Assembly: GCA_025356765.1 (NCBI GenBank)
Contig: JANXRO010000101.1
Span: 1 to 21,867, forward strand
Length of the DNA: 21,867 nucleotides
Direction of reading: 5' to 3'
Source of the DNA: Hyphomicrobiales bacterium
GTDB taxonomy: Bacteria > Pseudomonadota > Alphaproteobacteria > Rhizobiales > Aestuariivirgaceae
Shown here: positions 1 to 7,401 of the stretch, piece after piece
How positions within the stretch are numbered: the first letter of the stretch is position 1
Layout of the letters: each line of letters opens with the position of its first letter
The notes under the pieces: generated by a model
What the model was told of the DNA's origin: nothing
Databases searched by the model: none
The model's input: the letters and a program-made list of their open reading frames with translations, nothing else
Position numbers and translations under genes: made by a program

Positions 1-25
1 GCTTCATTCTTATGAATGGGTTGCC

Positions 26-1633
26 ATGCGCAATTTAAAACTTTTTTTGATTTCAATCTTCACGCTGACTTGGCTGTCAGTTGCATTTGCGCAAGACGTA
101 GGTGGCCTTGTTGATAAGTTGGCGCAAGGCAGTTTGAATGATCGCGGCGCTGCCATTTCGGCCTTGGTTTCATCTGGAAGCCCTGCCGTTGTTCCCGGGT
201 TGCAAGCGCTTGCGGATGGCAAGCTGTTCGCTCGCAAAAATGATCACAAGGTTTTTATCGCAACCGAAGCTGGGGACACTTATAAACTTGCAGACCCAAT
301 CACGGGTGCTGACTCTGGCCAAGCAGCAAAAACTGAAGTTGAAAAGATTAAAGTCAATAATGCGCTTCGGGAAACCCTGAGCAACGCCTTAAGCAGCCTC
401 ACACTTTTCAGCAAAGACGTTAAAGTGAGAAAAGACGCGGCCTTGGCGGTTCTTAAATCAGGTGACGCCACCGCCCTGCCCGCTTTGCAAAAGGCCATTG
501 CAACCGAAACAGATCCTGCCATTGCCGACATCATGAAGATAGCAGCCGCTGCGGCCACCCTTAAAAGTGATAGCCCACCGGAGTTAAAACTTGCCGCCAT
601 TGAAACCTTGGCTCAACATTCAGATCGCGATACGGCGTCTATGCTTACGTCTTTTGCCGCGACAGCTGATGGCGAATTGAAATCTCACGCGCTTGCGGCC
701 GCTGCAAAAATTGAAACCGGCTTGAACACCTGGGCTTTCGTTCAAAACATATGGTTTGGATTGTCGCTTGCATCGGTTCTGTTGCTTGCAGCAATCGGTC
801 TTGCCATCACGTTTGGTGTGATGGGTGTGATCAACATGGCGCATGGCGAAATGGTTATGTTGGGCGCGTATACAACTTATGTGGTTGAACAGCTTTTCCA
901 AACTTATCTGCCTGGCGCAGAAAACTATGCGCTTATCGCGGCCATTCCTGCCGCATTTATGGTTTCTGGACTTATGGGCATTGCCATTGAACGCAGCGTC
1001 ATCCGCTTTCTTTACGGTCGGCCGCTTGAAACACTGCTTGCCACATGGGGTGTATCGCTGATGCTGCAACAAGCTGTGCGCAGCATCTTTGGGCCCACCA
1101 ATAAATCTGTCACCACACCGCCGTGGATGAGTGGCTCTATCGATTTTTCAAATGGATTGTCATTCACCTTGAATCGAATTTCGATCCTTATTTTCGCTCT
1201 GACAATTCTTATAGGCCTCATGGCACTTATGCGGCACACGTCGCTTGGTTTACAAATGCGTGCTGTTACACAAAATCGACCGATGGCAAATGCCATGGGC
1301 ATTCGGTCTTCACGTGTTGATGCGCTGACGTTTGGATTAGGCTCTGGCATTGCTGGCTTGGCGGGTGTTGCCCTTTCCCAGATCGACAACGTGAGCCCGA
1401 ACCTTGGTCAAAGCTATATTATTGACTCTTTCCTCGTCGTGGTTTTTGGTGGCGTGGGAAATTTATGGGGCACCTTGGCTGGCGCATTAACGCTGGGCAT
1501 TGCCAACAAATTTCTTGAGCCTTTTGCGGGCGCAGTTTTGGCAAAAATATTCATTCTGGTATTTGTTATTCTGTTCATTCAGAAAAAACCACGCGGGCTA
1601 TTTGCCCTGAAGGGTCGATGGGTGGATGCATGA
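26..1633 (+). CDS. urtB: Urea ABC transporter permease UrtB, long form with periplasmic N-terminal domain
   Basis: This is an inner-membrane permease of the branched-chain amino acid (LivH) class. With UrtC it forms the channel of the urea importer, powered by UrtD and UrtE. Residues 1-22 form a clear signal peptide (basic MRNLK, a hydrophobic core, then AFA before QD). Residues about 23-230 are an alanine-rich, HEAT-like helical region without membrane segments. From about residue 235 the LivH-type membrane domain begins, with the family motif around FGVMGVINMAHGEMVMLGAY and a later GGVGNLWGT loop. The extended N-terminus is usual for proteobacterial UrtB, so the 535-residue length is normal. 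The ATG at 26 gives the intact signal peptide, although no strong ribosome site is visible in the 25 bases available. Its stop overlaps the urtC start. urtA is expected upstream, outside the window. Family assignment is firm; the urea substrate rests on the long-form UrtB architecture and the BCDE order. Confidence 0.93.
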   Translation: MRNLKLFLISIFTLTWLSVAFAQDVGGLVDKLAQGSLNDRGAAISALVSSGSPAVVPGLQALADGKLFARKNDHKVFIATEAGDTYKLADPITGADSGQAAKTEVEKIKVNNALRETLSNALSSLTLFSKDVKVRKDAALAVLKSGDATALPALQKAIATETDPAIADIMKIAAAAATLKSDSPPELKLAAIETLAQHSDRDTASMLTSFAATADGELKSHALAAAAKIETGLNTWAFVQNIWFGLSLASVLLLAAIGLAITFGVMGVINMAHGEMVMLGAYTTYVVEQLFQTYLPGAENYALIAAIPAAFMVSGLMGIAIERSVIRFLYGRPLETLLATWGVSLMLQQAVRSIFGPTNKSVTTPPWMSGSIDFSNGLSFTLNRISILIFALTILIGLMALMRHTSLGLQMRAVTQNRPMANAMGIRSSRVDALTFGLGSGIAGLAGVALSQIDNVSPNLGQSYIIDSFLVVVFGGVGNLWGTLAGALTLGIANKFLEPFAGAVLAKIFILVFVILFIQKKPRGLFALKGRWVDA

Positions 1634-2763
1634 TTGCAAAAAGCATTTTGCCTCTGTTGGGACGTTCAGGAATTGTATTTCTTGCTGTTTTGGCCGCAGT
1701 TGGAATCGGTGTTCCGCTTCTCAATTTATCCACCAGCACAGATTCATTTTTGCATGTGCCGGATTATGCGGTCACCTTGGGTGGCAAATATCTATGCTAT
1801 GCGTTGCTGGCATTATCCGTTGATCTGGTGTGGGGATACTGCGGAATTTTAAGCTTGGGCCACGGCGCATTTTTTGCGTTGGGTGGCTATGCCATCGGCA
1901 TGTATATGATGCGCCAAATCGGTGCGCGTGGTGTTTATGGAAACGCAAACCTTCCAGATTTTATGGTGTTCCTCAATTGGCAAGTGTTGCCTTGGTATTG
2001 GCACGGGTTTGAATATTTCGCATTTGCACTTTTGATGGTTGTTCTGGTGCCCGGAACTTTGGCATTCCTGTTCGGCTGGCTTGCTTTCAGATCAAGAGTG
2101 ACGGGTGTTTATCTTTCAATCATCACCCAAGCGCTGACATATGCCTTGTTGCTTGCCTTCTTTCGCAACGACATGGGATTTGGTGGCAACAATGGGTTGA
2201 CAGATTTCAAAGATATTTTAGGTTTTTCCGTTCAGGCCGCAAGCACACGCGCGGTTTTGTTCATGCTATCGGCACTGGCGCTTGGCTTGTGTTTTGTCAT
2301 CGCACGACAAATCGTCAATTCAAAATTCGGCAAAATTATTATCGGCATTCGCGATGCTGAATCGCGCGTGCGGTTTCTGGGCTATCGCGTGGAGCACTAT
2401 AAACTTTTTATATTTGTGGTTTCGGCAATCATGGCAGGTGTGGCGGGCGCACTTTATGTGCCGCAAGTGGGAATTATCAACCCATCCGAATTTGCCCCCT
2501 CAAATTCCATTGAAGCCGTGATTTGGACGGCCTTTGGCGGGCGCGGCACCTTGTGGGGCGCTGCTTTGGGGGCTTTGGTTATCAATGCTATCAAAAGCTA
2601 TCTGACAGGTGCGTTGCCCAACGCTTGGCTGTTTGTGCTAGGCGCACTGGCCATTGTGGTTACAATTTATATGCCAAAAGGTTTGGCCGGGTTGTTTGCT
2701 GGATGGCCGAAAGTTGAAGCGAAAATACCAGCACCACAAGCACAGCTGGATGGTGCAGAATGA
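1630..2763 (+). CDS. urtC: Urea ABC transporter permease UrtC
   Basis: This is the second permease of the urea importer (LivM class, 377 residues) and partners UrtB in the inner membrane. It is hydrophobic throughout, with a LivM-type core including SVDLVWGYCGILSLGHGAFF near residues 60-80 and the conserved cytoplasmic loop GIRDAESRVRFLGY near 240. A GGRGTLWGA segment near 300 corresponds to the GGVGNLWGT loop in UrtB. I chose the ATG at 1630 because it makes an ATGA overlap with the urtB stop, the same junction used at the next two gene boundaries. An in-frame ATG four codons earlier at 1618 is possible. The C-terminus overlaps urtD by four bases, suggesting translational coupling across the operon. 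Confidence 0.93.
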   Translation: MIAKSILPLLGRSGIVFLAVLAAVGIGVPLLNLSTSTDSFLHVPDYAVTLGGKYLCYALLALSVDLVWGYCGILSLGHGAFFALGGYAIGMYMMRQIGARGVYGNANLPDFMVFLNWQVLPWYWHGFEYFAFALLMVVLVPGTLAFLFGWLAFRSRVTGVYLSIITQALTYALLLAFFRNDMGFGGNNGLTDFKDILGFSVQAASTRAVLFMLSALALGLCFVIARQIVNSKFGKIIIGIRDAESRVRFLGYRVEHYKLFIFVVSAIMAGVAGALYVPQVGIINPSEFAPSNSIEAVIWTAFGGRGTLWGAALGALVINAIKSYLTGALPNAWLFVLGALAIVVTIYMPKGLAGLFAGWPKVEAKIPAPQAQLDGAE

Positions 2764-3500
2764 CCACGGAAACGCTGCTCTACCTTGAAGGCATATCGGT
2801 TTCATTTGATGGTTTCAAAGCCTTGAACAATCTTAGCCTTGCTGTGGGCACACATGAAATGCGCGCAATCATCGGCCCCAACGGTGCTGGCAAAACCACA
2901 ATGATGGATGTGATTACCGGCAAAACCAAACTTGATGTTGGCCGCGTTTCTTTTCGCAACACAGAACTGATGGGCATGGACGAAGTGGCCATTGCCAACC
3001 TTGGCATTGGCCGAAAGTTTCAGAAGCCAACAGTTTTTGATAGCCACAGCGTGTGGGACAATCTTGAACTGGCCATGAAAGCCAATCGTTCACCCTTCAC
3101 GTCGCTAAGCTGGAAATTATCGCAAGAACAACAAGAACGCATTCACAAAACGCTGGTGCGCATTAATCTTGAACCTTCGGCACAAAAGCTCGCCGGAGCA
3201 TTAAGCCATGGCCAGAAGCAATGGCTGGAGATTGGCATGTTGTTGATGCAAGAACCTGAATTGCTGTTGGTTGATGAACCCGTGGCCGGGATGACAGACG
3301 CCGAGACCGAAAAAACCGCAACGCTGCTGCGCGATATTGCCAAAACAAGTGCTGTGGTTGTGGTTGAACATGACATGGATTTTATTCGTGCGTTGGACGT
3401 GCGTGTGACGGTTTTGCATGAAGGTTCAGTTTTGGCCGAGGGCAGCCTTGACTCCATCCAAAATGACCAACGTGTTATTGATGTTTATCTGGGGCGATGA
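2760..3500 (+). CDS. urtD: Urea ABC transporter ATP-binding protein UrtD
   Basis: This is a cytoplasmic ATPase of the LivG class, 246 residues, that drives urea import. The Walker A motif GPNGAGKTT lies at residues 39-47. The signature is LSHGQ at 148-152, the variant common in UrtD rather than LSGGQ. The Walker B segment LLLVDEP is at 168-174, followed by the switch histidine in VVVVEHDMDFI. The start overlaps urtC (ATGA) and the stop overlaps urtE (ATGA), so UrtD and UrtE are probably made in matched amounts as the two halves of the ATPase dimer. No oddities were noted. Confidence 0.94.
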   Translation: MTTETLLYLEGISVSFDGFKALNNLSLAVGTHEMRAIIGPNGAGKTTMMDVITGKTKLDVGRVSFRNTELMGMDEVAIANLGIGRKFQKPTVFDSHSVWDNLELAMKANRSPFTSLSWKLSQEQQERIHKTLVRINLEPSAQKLAGALSHGQKQWLEIGMLLMQEPELLLVDEPVAGMTDAETEKTATLLRDIAKTSAVVVVEHDMDFIRALDVRVTVLHEGSVLAEGSLDSIQNDQRVIDVYLGR

Positions 3501-4198
3501 GCATGCTTGAAGTACAATCCATTGATGTTTTTTATGGTGCAAGCCGCGCCCTTTCTGAAGTTTCAATTGCCGCCGAGGTTGGCAAAGTCACCTGTATTTT
3601 AGGCCGGAATGGCGTGGGCAAAACCAGCTTGATCCGCGCCATTGCGGGGCTTCAACCCATTGCCGCTGGCAGCATTGCATTTGATGGCCAGCAAATTGCC
3701 AAACTGAGCACTGCCCAGCGTGCGCGCGCAGGCATTGCCCTTGTGCCACAAGGCCGCGAGATTTTTGCAACTCTCACTGTCGAAGAAAATTTGAAAACGG
3801 GCTATGCGTGTTTGCCTCGTGCCACGCGCAATATACCCGATGAAATTTTTGAACTGTTTCCTGTTCTCAAATCTATGCTTTCGCGCCGTGGTGGAGATCT
3901 TTCGGGCGGACAGCAACAGCAATTGGCCATCGCGCGCGCGCTGGTCATGCGGCCAAAACTTCTTCTGCTTGATGAACCCACCGAAGGCATTCAACCATCG
4001 ATCATAAAAGACATTGAACGGGTGATTGAACTTTTGCGCAGCCGTGGCGAAATGGCTATTGTTCTGGTTGAGCAATATTTTGAATTCGCAAGAAGATTGG
4101 CCGATAACTTTGTCATTCTCAATCGCGGAAGAATATCGATGGCTGATAATCGTGAAGCGCTTTACGGTGAAGATGTGCGCAAACATCTCACCGTTTAA
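3497..4198 (+). CDS. urtE: Urea ABC transporter ATP-binding protein UrtE
   Basis: This is the second ATPase (LivF class, 233 residues) of the urea importer. Walker A GRNGVGKTS is at residues 36-44, the signature LSGGQ at 135-139, and Walker B LLLLDEP at 155-161, followed by the TEGIQPSII stretch typical of UrtE. The ATG at 3497 overlaps the urtD stop; an in-frame ATG two codons later could also serve. It is the last gene of the urt block. In many proteobacteria urease genes come next, but here a kinase gene ends convergently 25 bases downstream. Confidence 0.94.
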   Translation: MSMLEVQSIDVFYGASRALSEVSIAAEVGKVTCILGRNGVGKTSLIRAIAGLQPIAAGSIAFDGQQIAKLSTAQRARAGIALVPQGREIFATLTVEENLKTGYACLPRATRNIPDEIFELFPVLKSMLSRRGGDLSGGQQQQLAIARALVMRPKLLLLDEPTEGIQPSIIKDIERVIELLRSRGEMAIVLVEQYFEFARRLADNFVILNRGRISMADNREALYGEDVRKHLTV

Positions 4199-4223
4199 TA
4201 AAATCAAACGCCGAGCTTTATCT

Positions 4224-5855
4224 CTAAGTTTCAATTGTTTGAAAAAGCCCCTCAAACAATTTTGCAACAGCTTCAGCGCCGGGGTCGTTGTGGCCAGCAA
4301 GGTGGCTTTCAGAAACATAACTTGCGCGGCCCGCCTTGGCCCGCAACATTTTGGCTGTCGAGTCTGCACCACTTCGGGCGGCAATTGCTGCCGCTGCAAG
4401 GCCTTTGGATAATTCATCAAGCGCTGGTGAAAGCGCGTCGATCATTGTTCTATCACCCAGATTTGCGCCACCAACTTGTTGGATGCGCATAAGGCCCGCC
4501 TTCAATGAGGTAACTGCATCACGCCCGCTGGCCGATGCATCTCCGGCAGCCGTGAAAAAGATGGCAAGTAAAACGCCGGAAGACCCGCCCATGGTTTGGC
4601 TTAGCTCCAAGCCAATGGCGCGATAAAGCTGTGTCCAATCTGCTAGTGGTAAACGATCGAGTGCTTTGATCAAAGCACGTGAGGCTGTGGCTAATGTTGA
4701 ACCTGTATCACCGTCACCCGATTTTGCGTCAAGCACGTTGAGATCACCTTCAGCCGCAATTAAAATTTCACAACTTCTGCGGATCAGCTTTTCTGCTTTT
4801 GCATTTTTTGATGCCATAGGTTGGATGGGAGTTAGGCCATCGGGCAATGGCAGAATTGTAATATCTGATATTTTCTTGCAGCCTGGCCACGCAAGTGGTG
4901 CCACTTCGGCCTGAAGCTGCTTTGCAATATTCTCATCAAGTGCAAGAAGTGAAATTGAAAAGCCGTGCATATCTAAAGATGTCATCAAAGGAGCTGGGCC
5001 AACAAGATGAGTTATCTGCTTGCCAAGATGAGAGCCTAACAGCTCTTCAACCAGAACATACATTTCAAGTGGTGTTGTGCTGCCTAGATTATTTAACAAT
5101 GCTACATGGGGGCCTGCACCAATCGAGGGCGTCAATCGATCAACCATCATGGCGACAGCTTGATGAGCGCCCTTGAAGTTCACTTGTTCAACACCGGCTT
5201 CGCCATGTATGCCCAAACCCAGTTCAGCTTTGCCATCTGGAATTCGATCTTCTTTCGGAGAGCCAGGCACAGTGCATGTGTCAAGCGAGATGCCGATGGA
5301 CACAACACCAGCAATCACATGCAGCGCAGCTTTGGTAACACTTTCCAGGTCTGAACCTGCTTCTGCCAAAGCCCCCGCCACTTTGTGAACAAATAATGTG
5401 CCAGCCACGCCGCGCGCATTTGGAAGATGCGGCAGCGCCACATCATCATCAACAATAACCATATTGACATTCAGCCCAAACGCCCGTGCGCGTTCGGCTG
5501 CTAAGCCAAAATTCAAACGATCGCCCGTGTAATTTTTAACGATCAACAAACACCCTTTCGGGCCAGTCACCGCCAAAATTCCTGCAAGCACGGCATCAAC
5601 AGAGGGCGACGCAAAGACTTCACCGCACACTGCTGCTGTCAGCATGCCACGGCCCACAAAGCCAGCATGAGCAGGCTCATGGCCTGAGCCACCGCCCGAA
5701 ACAAGTGCAACTTTTGTGCGATCCCAATCTGTTCGCACCACCACTTTGATATGAGGATAGCCATCAAGTCTTGCAAGGCTATTGCCTGATAATCGCAATG
5801 CCCCATCAATAGACTGCGTTACCAGCGTTTCTTTATCGTTTATGAATTGTCTCAT
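4224..5855 (-). CDS. dhaK: Dihydroxyacetone-type kinase, fused DhaK-DhaL (ATP-dependent)
   Basis: This is a cytoplasmic kinase that would phosphorylate dihydroxyacetone, or a related keto-triose or tetrose such as erythrulose, using ATP. Residues 1 to about 340 are the DhaK domain: SGGGSGHEP at 53-61 and the histidine that binds substrate covalently in GIHGE (His217). Residues about 350-543 are the DhaL domain with the metal/ATP aspartates in LDAKSGDGDTG (Asp376, Asp381, Asp383) and a C-terminal RAGRASYV motif. The 543-residue length fits single-chain ATP-dependent kinases rather than the PTS-dependent split enzymes. The ATG at 5855 follows a GAGGA about ten bases upstream. The gene is divergent from a sugar ABC transporter with a shared control region, so its substrate may come from the imported sugar. 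Substrate cannot be read from sequence alone. Confidence 0.9.
   Translation of the reverse strand: MRQFINDKETLVTQSIDGALRLSGNSLARLDGYPHIKVVVRTDWDRTKVALVSGGGSGHEPAHAGFVGRGMLTAAVCGEVFASPSVDAVLAGILAVTGPKGCLLIVKNYTGDRLNFGLAAERARAFGLNVNMVIVDDDVALPHLPNARGVAGTLFVHKVAGALAEAGSDLESVTKAALHVIAGVVSIGISLDTCTVPGSPKEDRIPDGKAELGLGIHGEAGVEQVNFKGAHQAVAMMVDRLTPSIGAGPHVALLNNLGSTTPLEMYVLVEELLGSHLGKQITHLVGPAPLMTSLDMHGFSISLLALDENIAKQLQAEVAPLAWPGCKKISDITILPLPDGLTPIQPMASKNAKAEKLIRRSCEILIAAEGDLNVLDAKSGDGDTGSTLATASRALIKALDRLPLADWTQLYRAIGLELSQTMGGSSGVLLAIFFTAAGDASASGRDAVTSLKAGLMRIQQVGGANLGDRTMIDALSPALDELSKGLAAAAIAARSGADSTAKMLRAKAGRASYVSESHLAGHNDPGAEAVAKLFEGLFQTIET
4233..4261. terminator. Perfect 10-bp inverted repeat at convergent urtE/dhaK ends
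   Basis: The arms AATTGTTTGA (4233-4242) and TCAAACAATT (4252-4261) are exact reverse complements around a 9-base loop. The element lies 34 bases past the urtE stop and inside the last codons of the kinase gene. On the plus strand only TTTG follows, so it is a weak or non-classical terminator for the urt transcript. The AT-rich stem also argues for modest stability. A chance repeat constrained by coding sequence remains possible. Confidence 0.4.
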
Positions 5856-5988
5856 AACTCAGAATTCCTCGGCCGGTTTGAGCGCCGGCTTCTCGCGAAA
5901 TTTCGGGCACCGTTGGCATCACCATAAAATATTTCATATTTATTACAAAAAGCAAAGCCAGAGGCACGCAGATCAATGGGGCAAACAT
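5833..5988 (-). CDS. Possible small single-pass membrane protein overlapping the kinase start
   Basis: An open frame of 51 codons starts at ATG 5988, or 59 codons from a TTG at 6012. It begins MFAPLICVPLALLFVINMKY: about 25 hydrophobic residues that could form one membrane helix, followed by a polar tail rich in E, R, G and Q. Its stop lies 20 bases inside the kinase gene, so the two could be translationally coupled. No good ribosome site stands before the ATG; an AGGCG lies too far upstream. I do not recognise the family. The same frame is open, apart from a stop at 6016-6018, for about 40 codons further upstream, so this could also be the tail of a broken gene. It may be chance. Confidence 0.3.
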   Translation of the reverse strand: MFAPLICVPLALLFVINMKYFMVMPTVPEISREAGAQTGRGILSYETIHKR

Positions 5989-6151
5989 AATGACAAGGCG
6001 GTTATTTGCCAACGCCTAAATGATTTTCTCCCCAATACGACCAAAGACTTCTCCCGCGACTGGTGTTGACACAATTCGAAATTCAAACCCGAAGACAGCA
6101 ATACATTCAACCAAATCGCAAGGTTCGATCGTGTTTTATTGCAGCGCATTA

Positions 6152-6166
6152 ATTTGTCATACAAAT
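6152..6166. promoter_or_regulatory. Palindromic operator of GntR/FadR type
   Basis: The sequence ATTTGT-CAT-ACAAAT has perfect 6-base arms. Its core TTGTCATACAA fits TNGTNNNACNA, the consensus described for FadR-subfamily GntR regulators. It sits 5 bases upstream of a TTGACT -35 element, between the divergent kinase and transporter genes. This suggests a sugar- or acid-responsive repressor controlling the transporter and perhaps the kinase. No GntR gene lies in the window, so the regulator would be encoded elsewhere. Confidence 0.5.
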
Positions 6167-6171
6167 AAATG

Positions 6172-6201
6172 TTGACTGCTTATAAAATGTCCCTCTAGAC
6201 T
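6172..6201 (+). promoter_or_regulatory. Sigma70-like promoter for the sugar ABC transporter operon
   Basis: The -35 element TTGACT (6172-6177) and -10 element TAGACT (6196-6201) are separated by 18 bases. Transcription would start near 6208, leaving a leader of about 50 bases before the ATG at 6259. The match to consensus is partial (5/6 and 4/6), but the position downstream of the palindrome is sensible. Confidence 0.4.
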
Positions 6202-6248
6202 GAAAACATCACACGAATGAAAACGAAGGTGTGTAACAACGACTATTG

Positions 6249-6253
6249 GGAGG
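6249..6253 (+). promoter_or_regulatory. Ribosome binding site fixing the binding-protein start
   Basis: A GGAGG stands 5 bases before the ATG at 6259. It favours this start over the in-frame ATG at 6217, which lies almost at the predicted transcription start and would put a polar stretch before the signal peptide. Confidence 0.7.
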
Positions 6254-6258
6254 AAGAT

Positions 6259-7239
6259 ATGATTATGATTTCACGTCGCACTGCATTGTTTTCTACGCTG
6301 GCGCTTGCCAGTGTGGCAACCACAGGTGCTTGGGCTGATGGATTGCCGAAGCTTGCTGTAAAGAAAACTTACAAGGTTGGTTTTGCCCAAACCGAAAGCA
6401 ACAATCCATGGCGTTTGGCCCAAACAGCCAGCATGAAAGCTGAAGCTGAAAAGCTCGGATGGCAATTGGTTTACACGGATGCTGCTGGTTCTGCAGCCAA
6501 GCAAGTGGCTGACGTTAACAGCATGATCGCTCAAGGCGTTGATGCAATTTTCTTGTCACCACGTGAAGAAAAGCCACTGATTCCAGCTGTTATGGCTGCC
6601 AAAAAAGCTGGCATTCCTCTGTTCCTGATCGATCGCGGTGTTGATGCAACTTTGGCCAAGGCCGGTGTTGATTATGTAACGTTCATCGGTTCAGATTTCT
6701 TGCTGGAAGGCAAAACAACTGCTGAATGGCTTGTAAAAGCAACCGGCGGCAAAGGCACGATCATTGAACTTGAAGGTTCAACTGGTTCTTCACCTGCCAA
6801 TGATCGCAAAAAAGGTTTCGATGATGTGATTGCCCAAAATCCTGGCATGAAGATTGTTGCATCGCAAACAGGCGACTTTAACCGTGACAAAGGCCGCCAA
6901 GTTGCTGAAGCTTTGTTGCAAGCCCATCCAGAAGCAAACATTTTGTTTGCCCACAATGACGAAATGGCAATTGGTGCAATTTCAGCGATTGAAGCCGCTG
7001 GAAAAGTTCCAGGCAAAGACATTCTGATCGTTTCAATCGATGGCGAAAAAGATGGTCTGCAAGCCGTTATTGATGGCAAAATGGGTGTTACAGTTGAATG
7101 CAACCCAAAGTTTGGCCCAGCTGCTTATGCTGCTGCCATGGCCTATGCCAAGGGTGATGCAATTCCAGCAAAGATGGTCAACACAGATCGCGTGTTTGAC
7201 ATCACCAACGCAGCCGCAAGCATCGCCGATTCATATTGA
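6259..7239 (+). CDS. Sugar ABC transporter substrate-binding protein, YtfQ-like
   Basis: This is a periplasmic binding protein (Peripla_BP_4/RbsB class, 326 residues) that captures a sugar and delivers it to the two permeases downstream. Residues 1 to about 26 are a signal peptide ending GAWA before DGLP; the SRR at residues 5-7 could make it a Tat substrate. The body carries VGFAQTESNNPWR near the start, GVDAIFLSPR, PLFLIDRGVD, EGKTTAEWLVK, DRKKGFDDVI, QTGDFNRDKG, FAHNDEMAIGAI and VSIDGEKDGLQAV. These match, in order, the pattern of E. coli YtfQ, the galactofuranose-binding protein, better than ribose- or xylose-binding proteins. A furanose-form sugar is therefore a reasonable guess for the substrate. 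It is the first gene of the operon; a 162-base gap with two hairpins separates it from the ATPase gene, which would favour excess binding protein. Confidence 0.9.
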   Translation: MIMISRRTALFSTLALASVATTGAWADGLPKLAVKKTYKVGFAQTESNNPWRLAQTASMKAEAEKLGWQLVYTDAAGSAAKQVADVNSMIAQGVDAIFLSPREEKPLIPAVMAAKKAGIPLFLIDRGVDATLAKAGVDYVTFIGSDFLLEGKTTAEWLVKATGGKGTIIELEGSTGSSPANDRKKGFDDVIAQNPGMKIVASQTGDFNRDKGRQVAEALLQAHPEANILFAHNDEMAIGAISAIEAAGKVPGKDILIVSIDGEKDGLQAVIDGKMGVTVECNPKFGPAAYAAAMAYAKGDAIPAKMVNTDRVFDITNAAASIADSY

Positions 7240-7271
7240 TCTGATGTTTAAAGCGTAACGCGCTTCTCCCT

Positions 7272-7304
7272 GGGCTCGGTTTCCGATGGAAAGAAACTGG
7301 GCCC
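7272..7304 (+). other. Intercistronic RNA hairpin 1
   Basis: The arms GGGCTCGGTTTC (7272-7283) and GAAACTGGGCCC (7293-7304) pair over 12 positions (10 Watson-Crick and 2 G-U) around a 9-base loop. No U-run follows, so it is probably not a classical terminator. Hairpins placed just after binding-protein genes in ABC operons commonly protect the upstream mRNA or lower expression of the downstream genes. That role is inferred here. Confidence 0.6.
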
Positions 7305-7336
7305 TAAATCCATCATTGTGAGACGTTCGATAGCCT

Positions 7337-7357
7337 CTTCACACTTGACATGTGAAG
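7337..7357 (+). other. Intercistronic RNA hairpin 2
   Basis: The arms CTTCACA (7337-7343) and TGTGAAG (7351-7357) are exact reverse complements around a 7-base loop. It lies 32 bases after hairpin 1 and 44 bases before the ATPase start. It could act with hairpin 1 in setting expression ratios, or be a protein-binding palindrome in DNA. Confidence 0.45.
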
Positions 7358-7401
7358 GCGTTGGGATGAGCGTGCTTACGGGCGCAAGGATGATTTGATA
7401 A

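Larger units (their letters stand above)
5989..6258. other. Divergent intergenic region between kinase and sugar transporter
   Basis: This stretch separates the kinase and its possible small upstream ORF from the sugar-binding-protein gene. On the plus-strand side it holds a FadR-type palindrome and a sigma70-like promoter, listed separately. Positions about 6019-6140 on the minus strand carry an open but start-poor frame that includes the peptide IVSTPVAGEVFGRIGEKII before a TAG at 6016-6018; it may be a gene remnant. I saw no RNA gene and no other convincing coding sequence. Confidence 0.5.

Noticed and set aside
3599..4420. 273-codon minus-strand frame across urtE and the kinase end
   Set aside because: It is opposite the clear ABC ATPase UrtE, and its translation is rich in Q, N, K and H without recognisable motifs.
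6217..6258. Upstream ATG for the sugar-binding protein
   Set aside because: It would place 14 polar residues before a normal signal peptide, while the GGAGG is positioned for the ATG at 6259.
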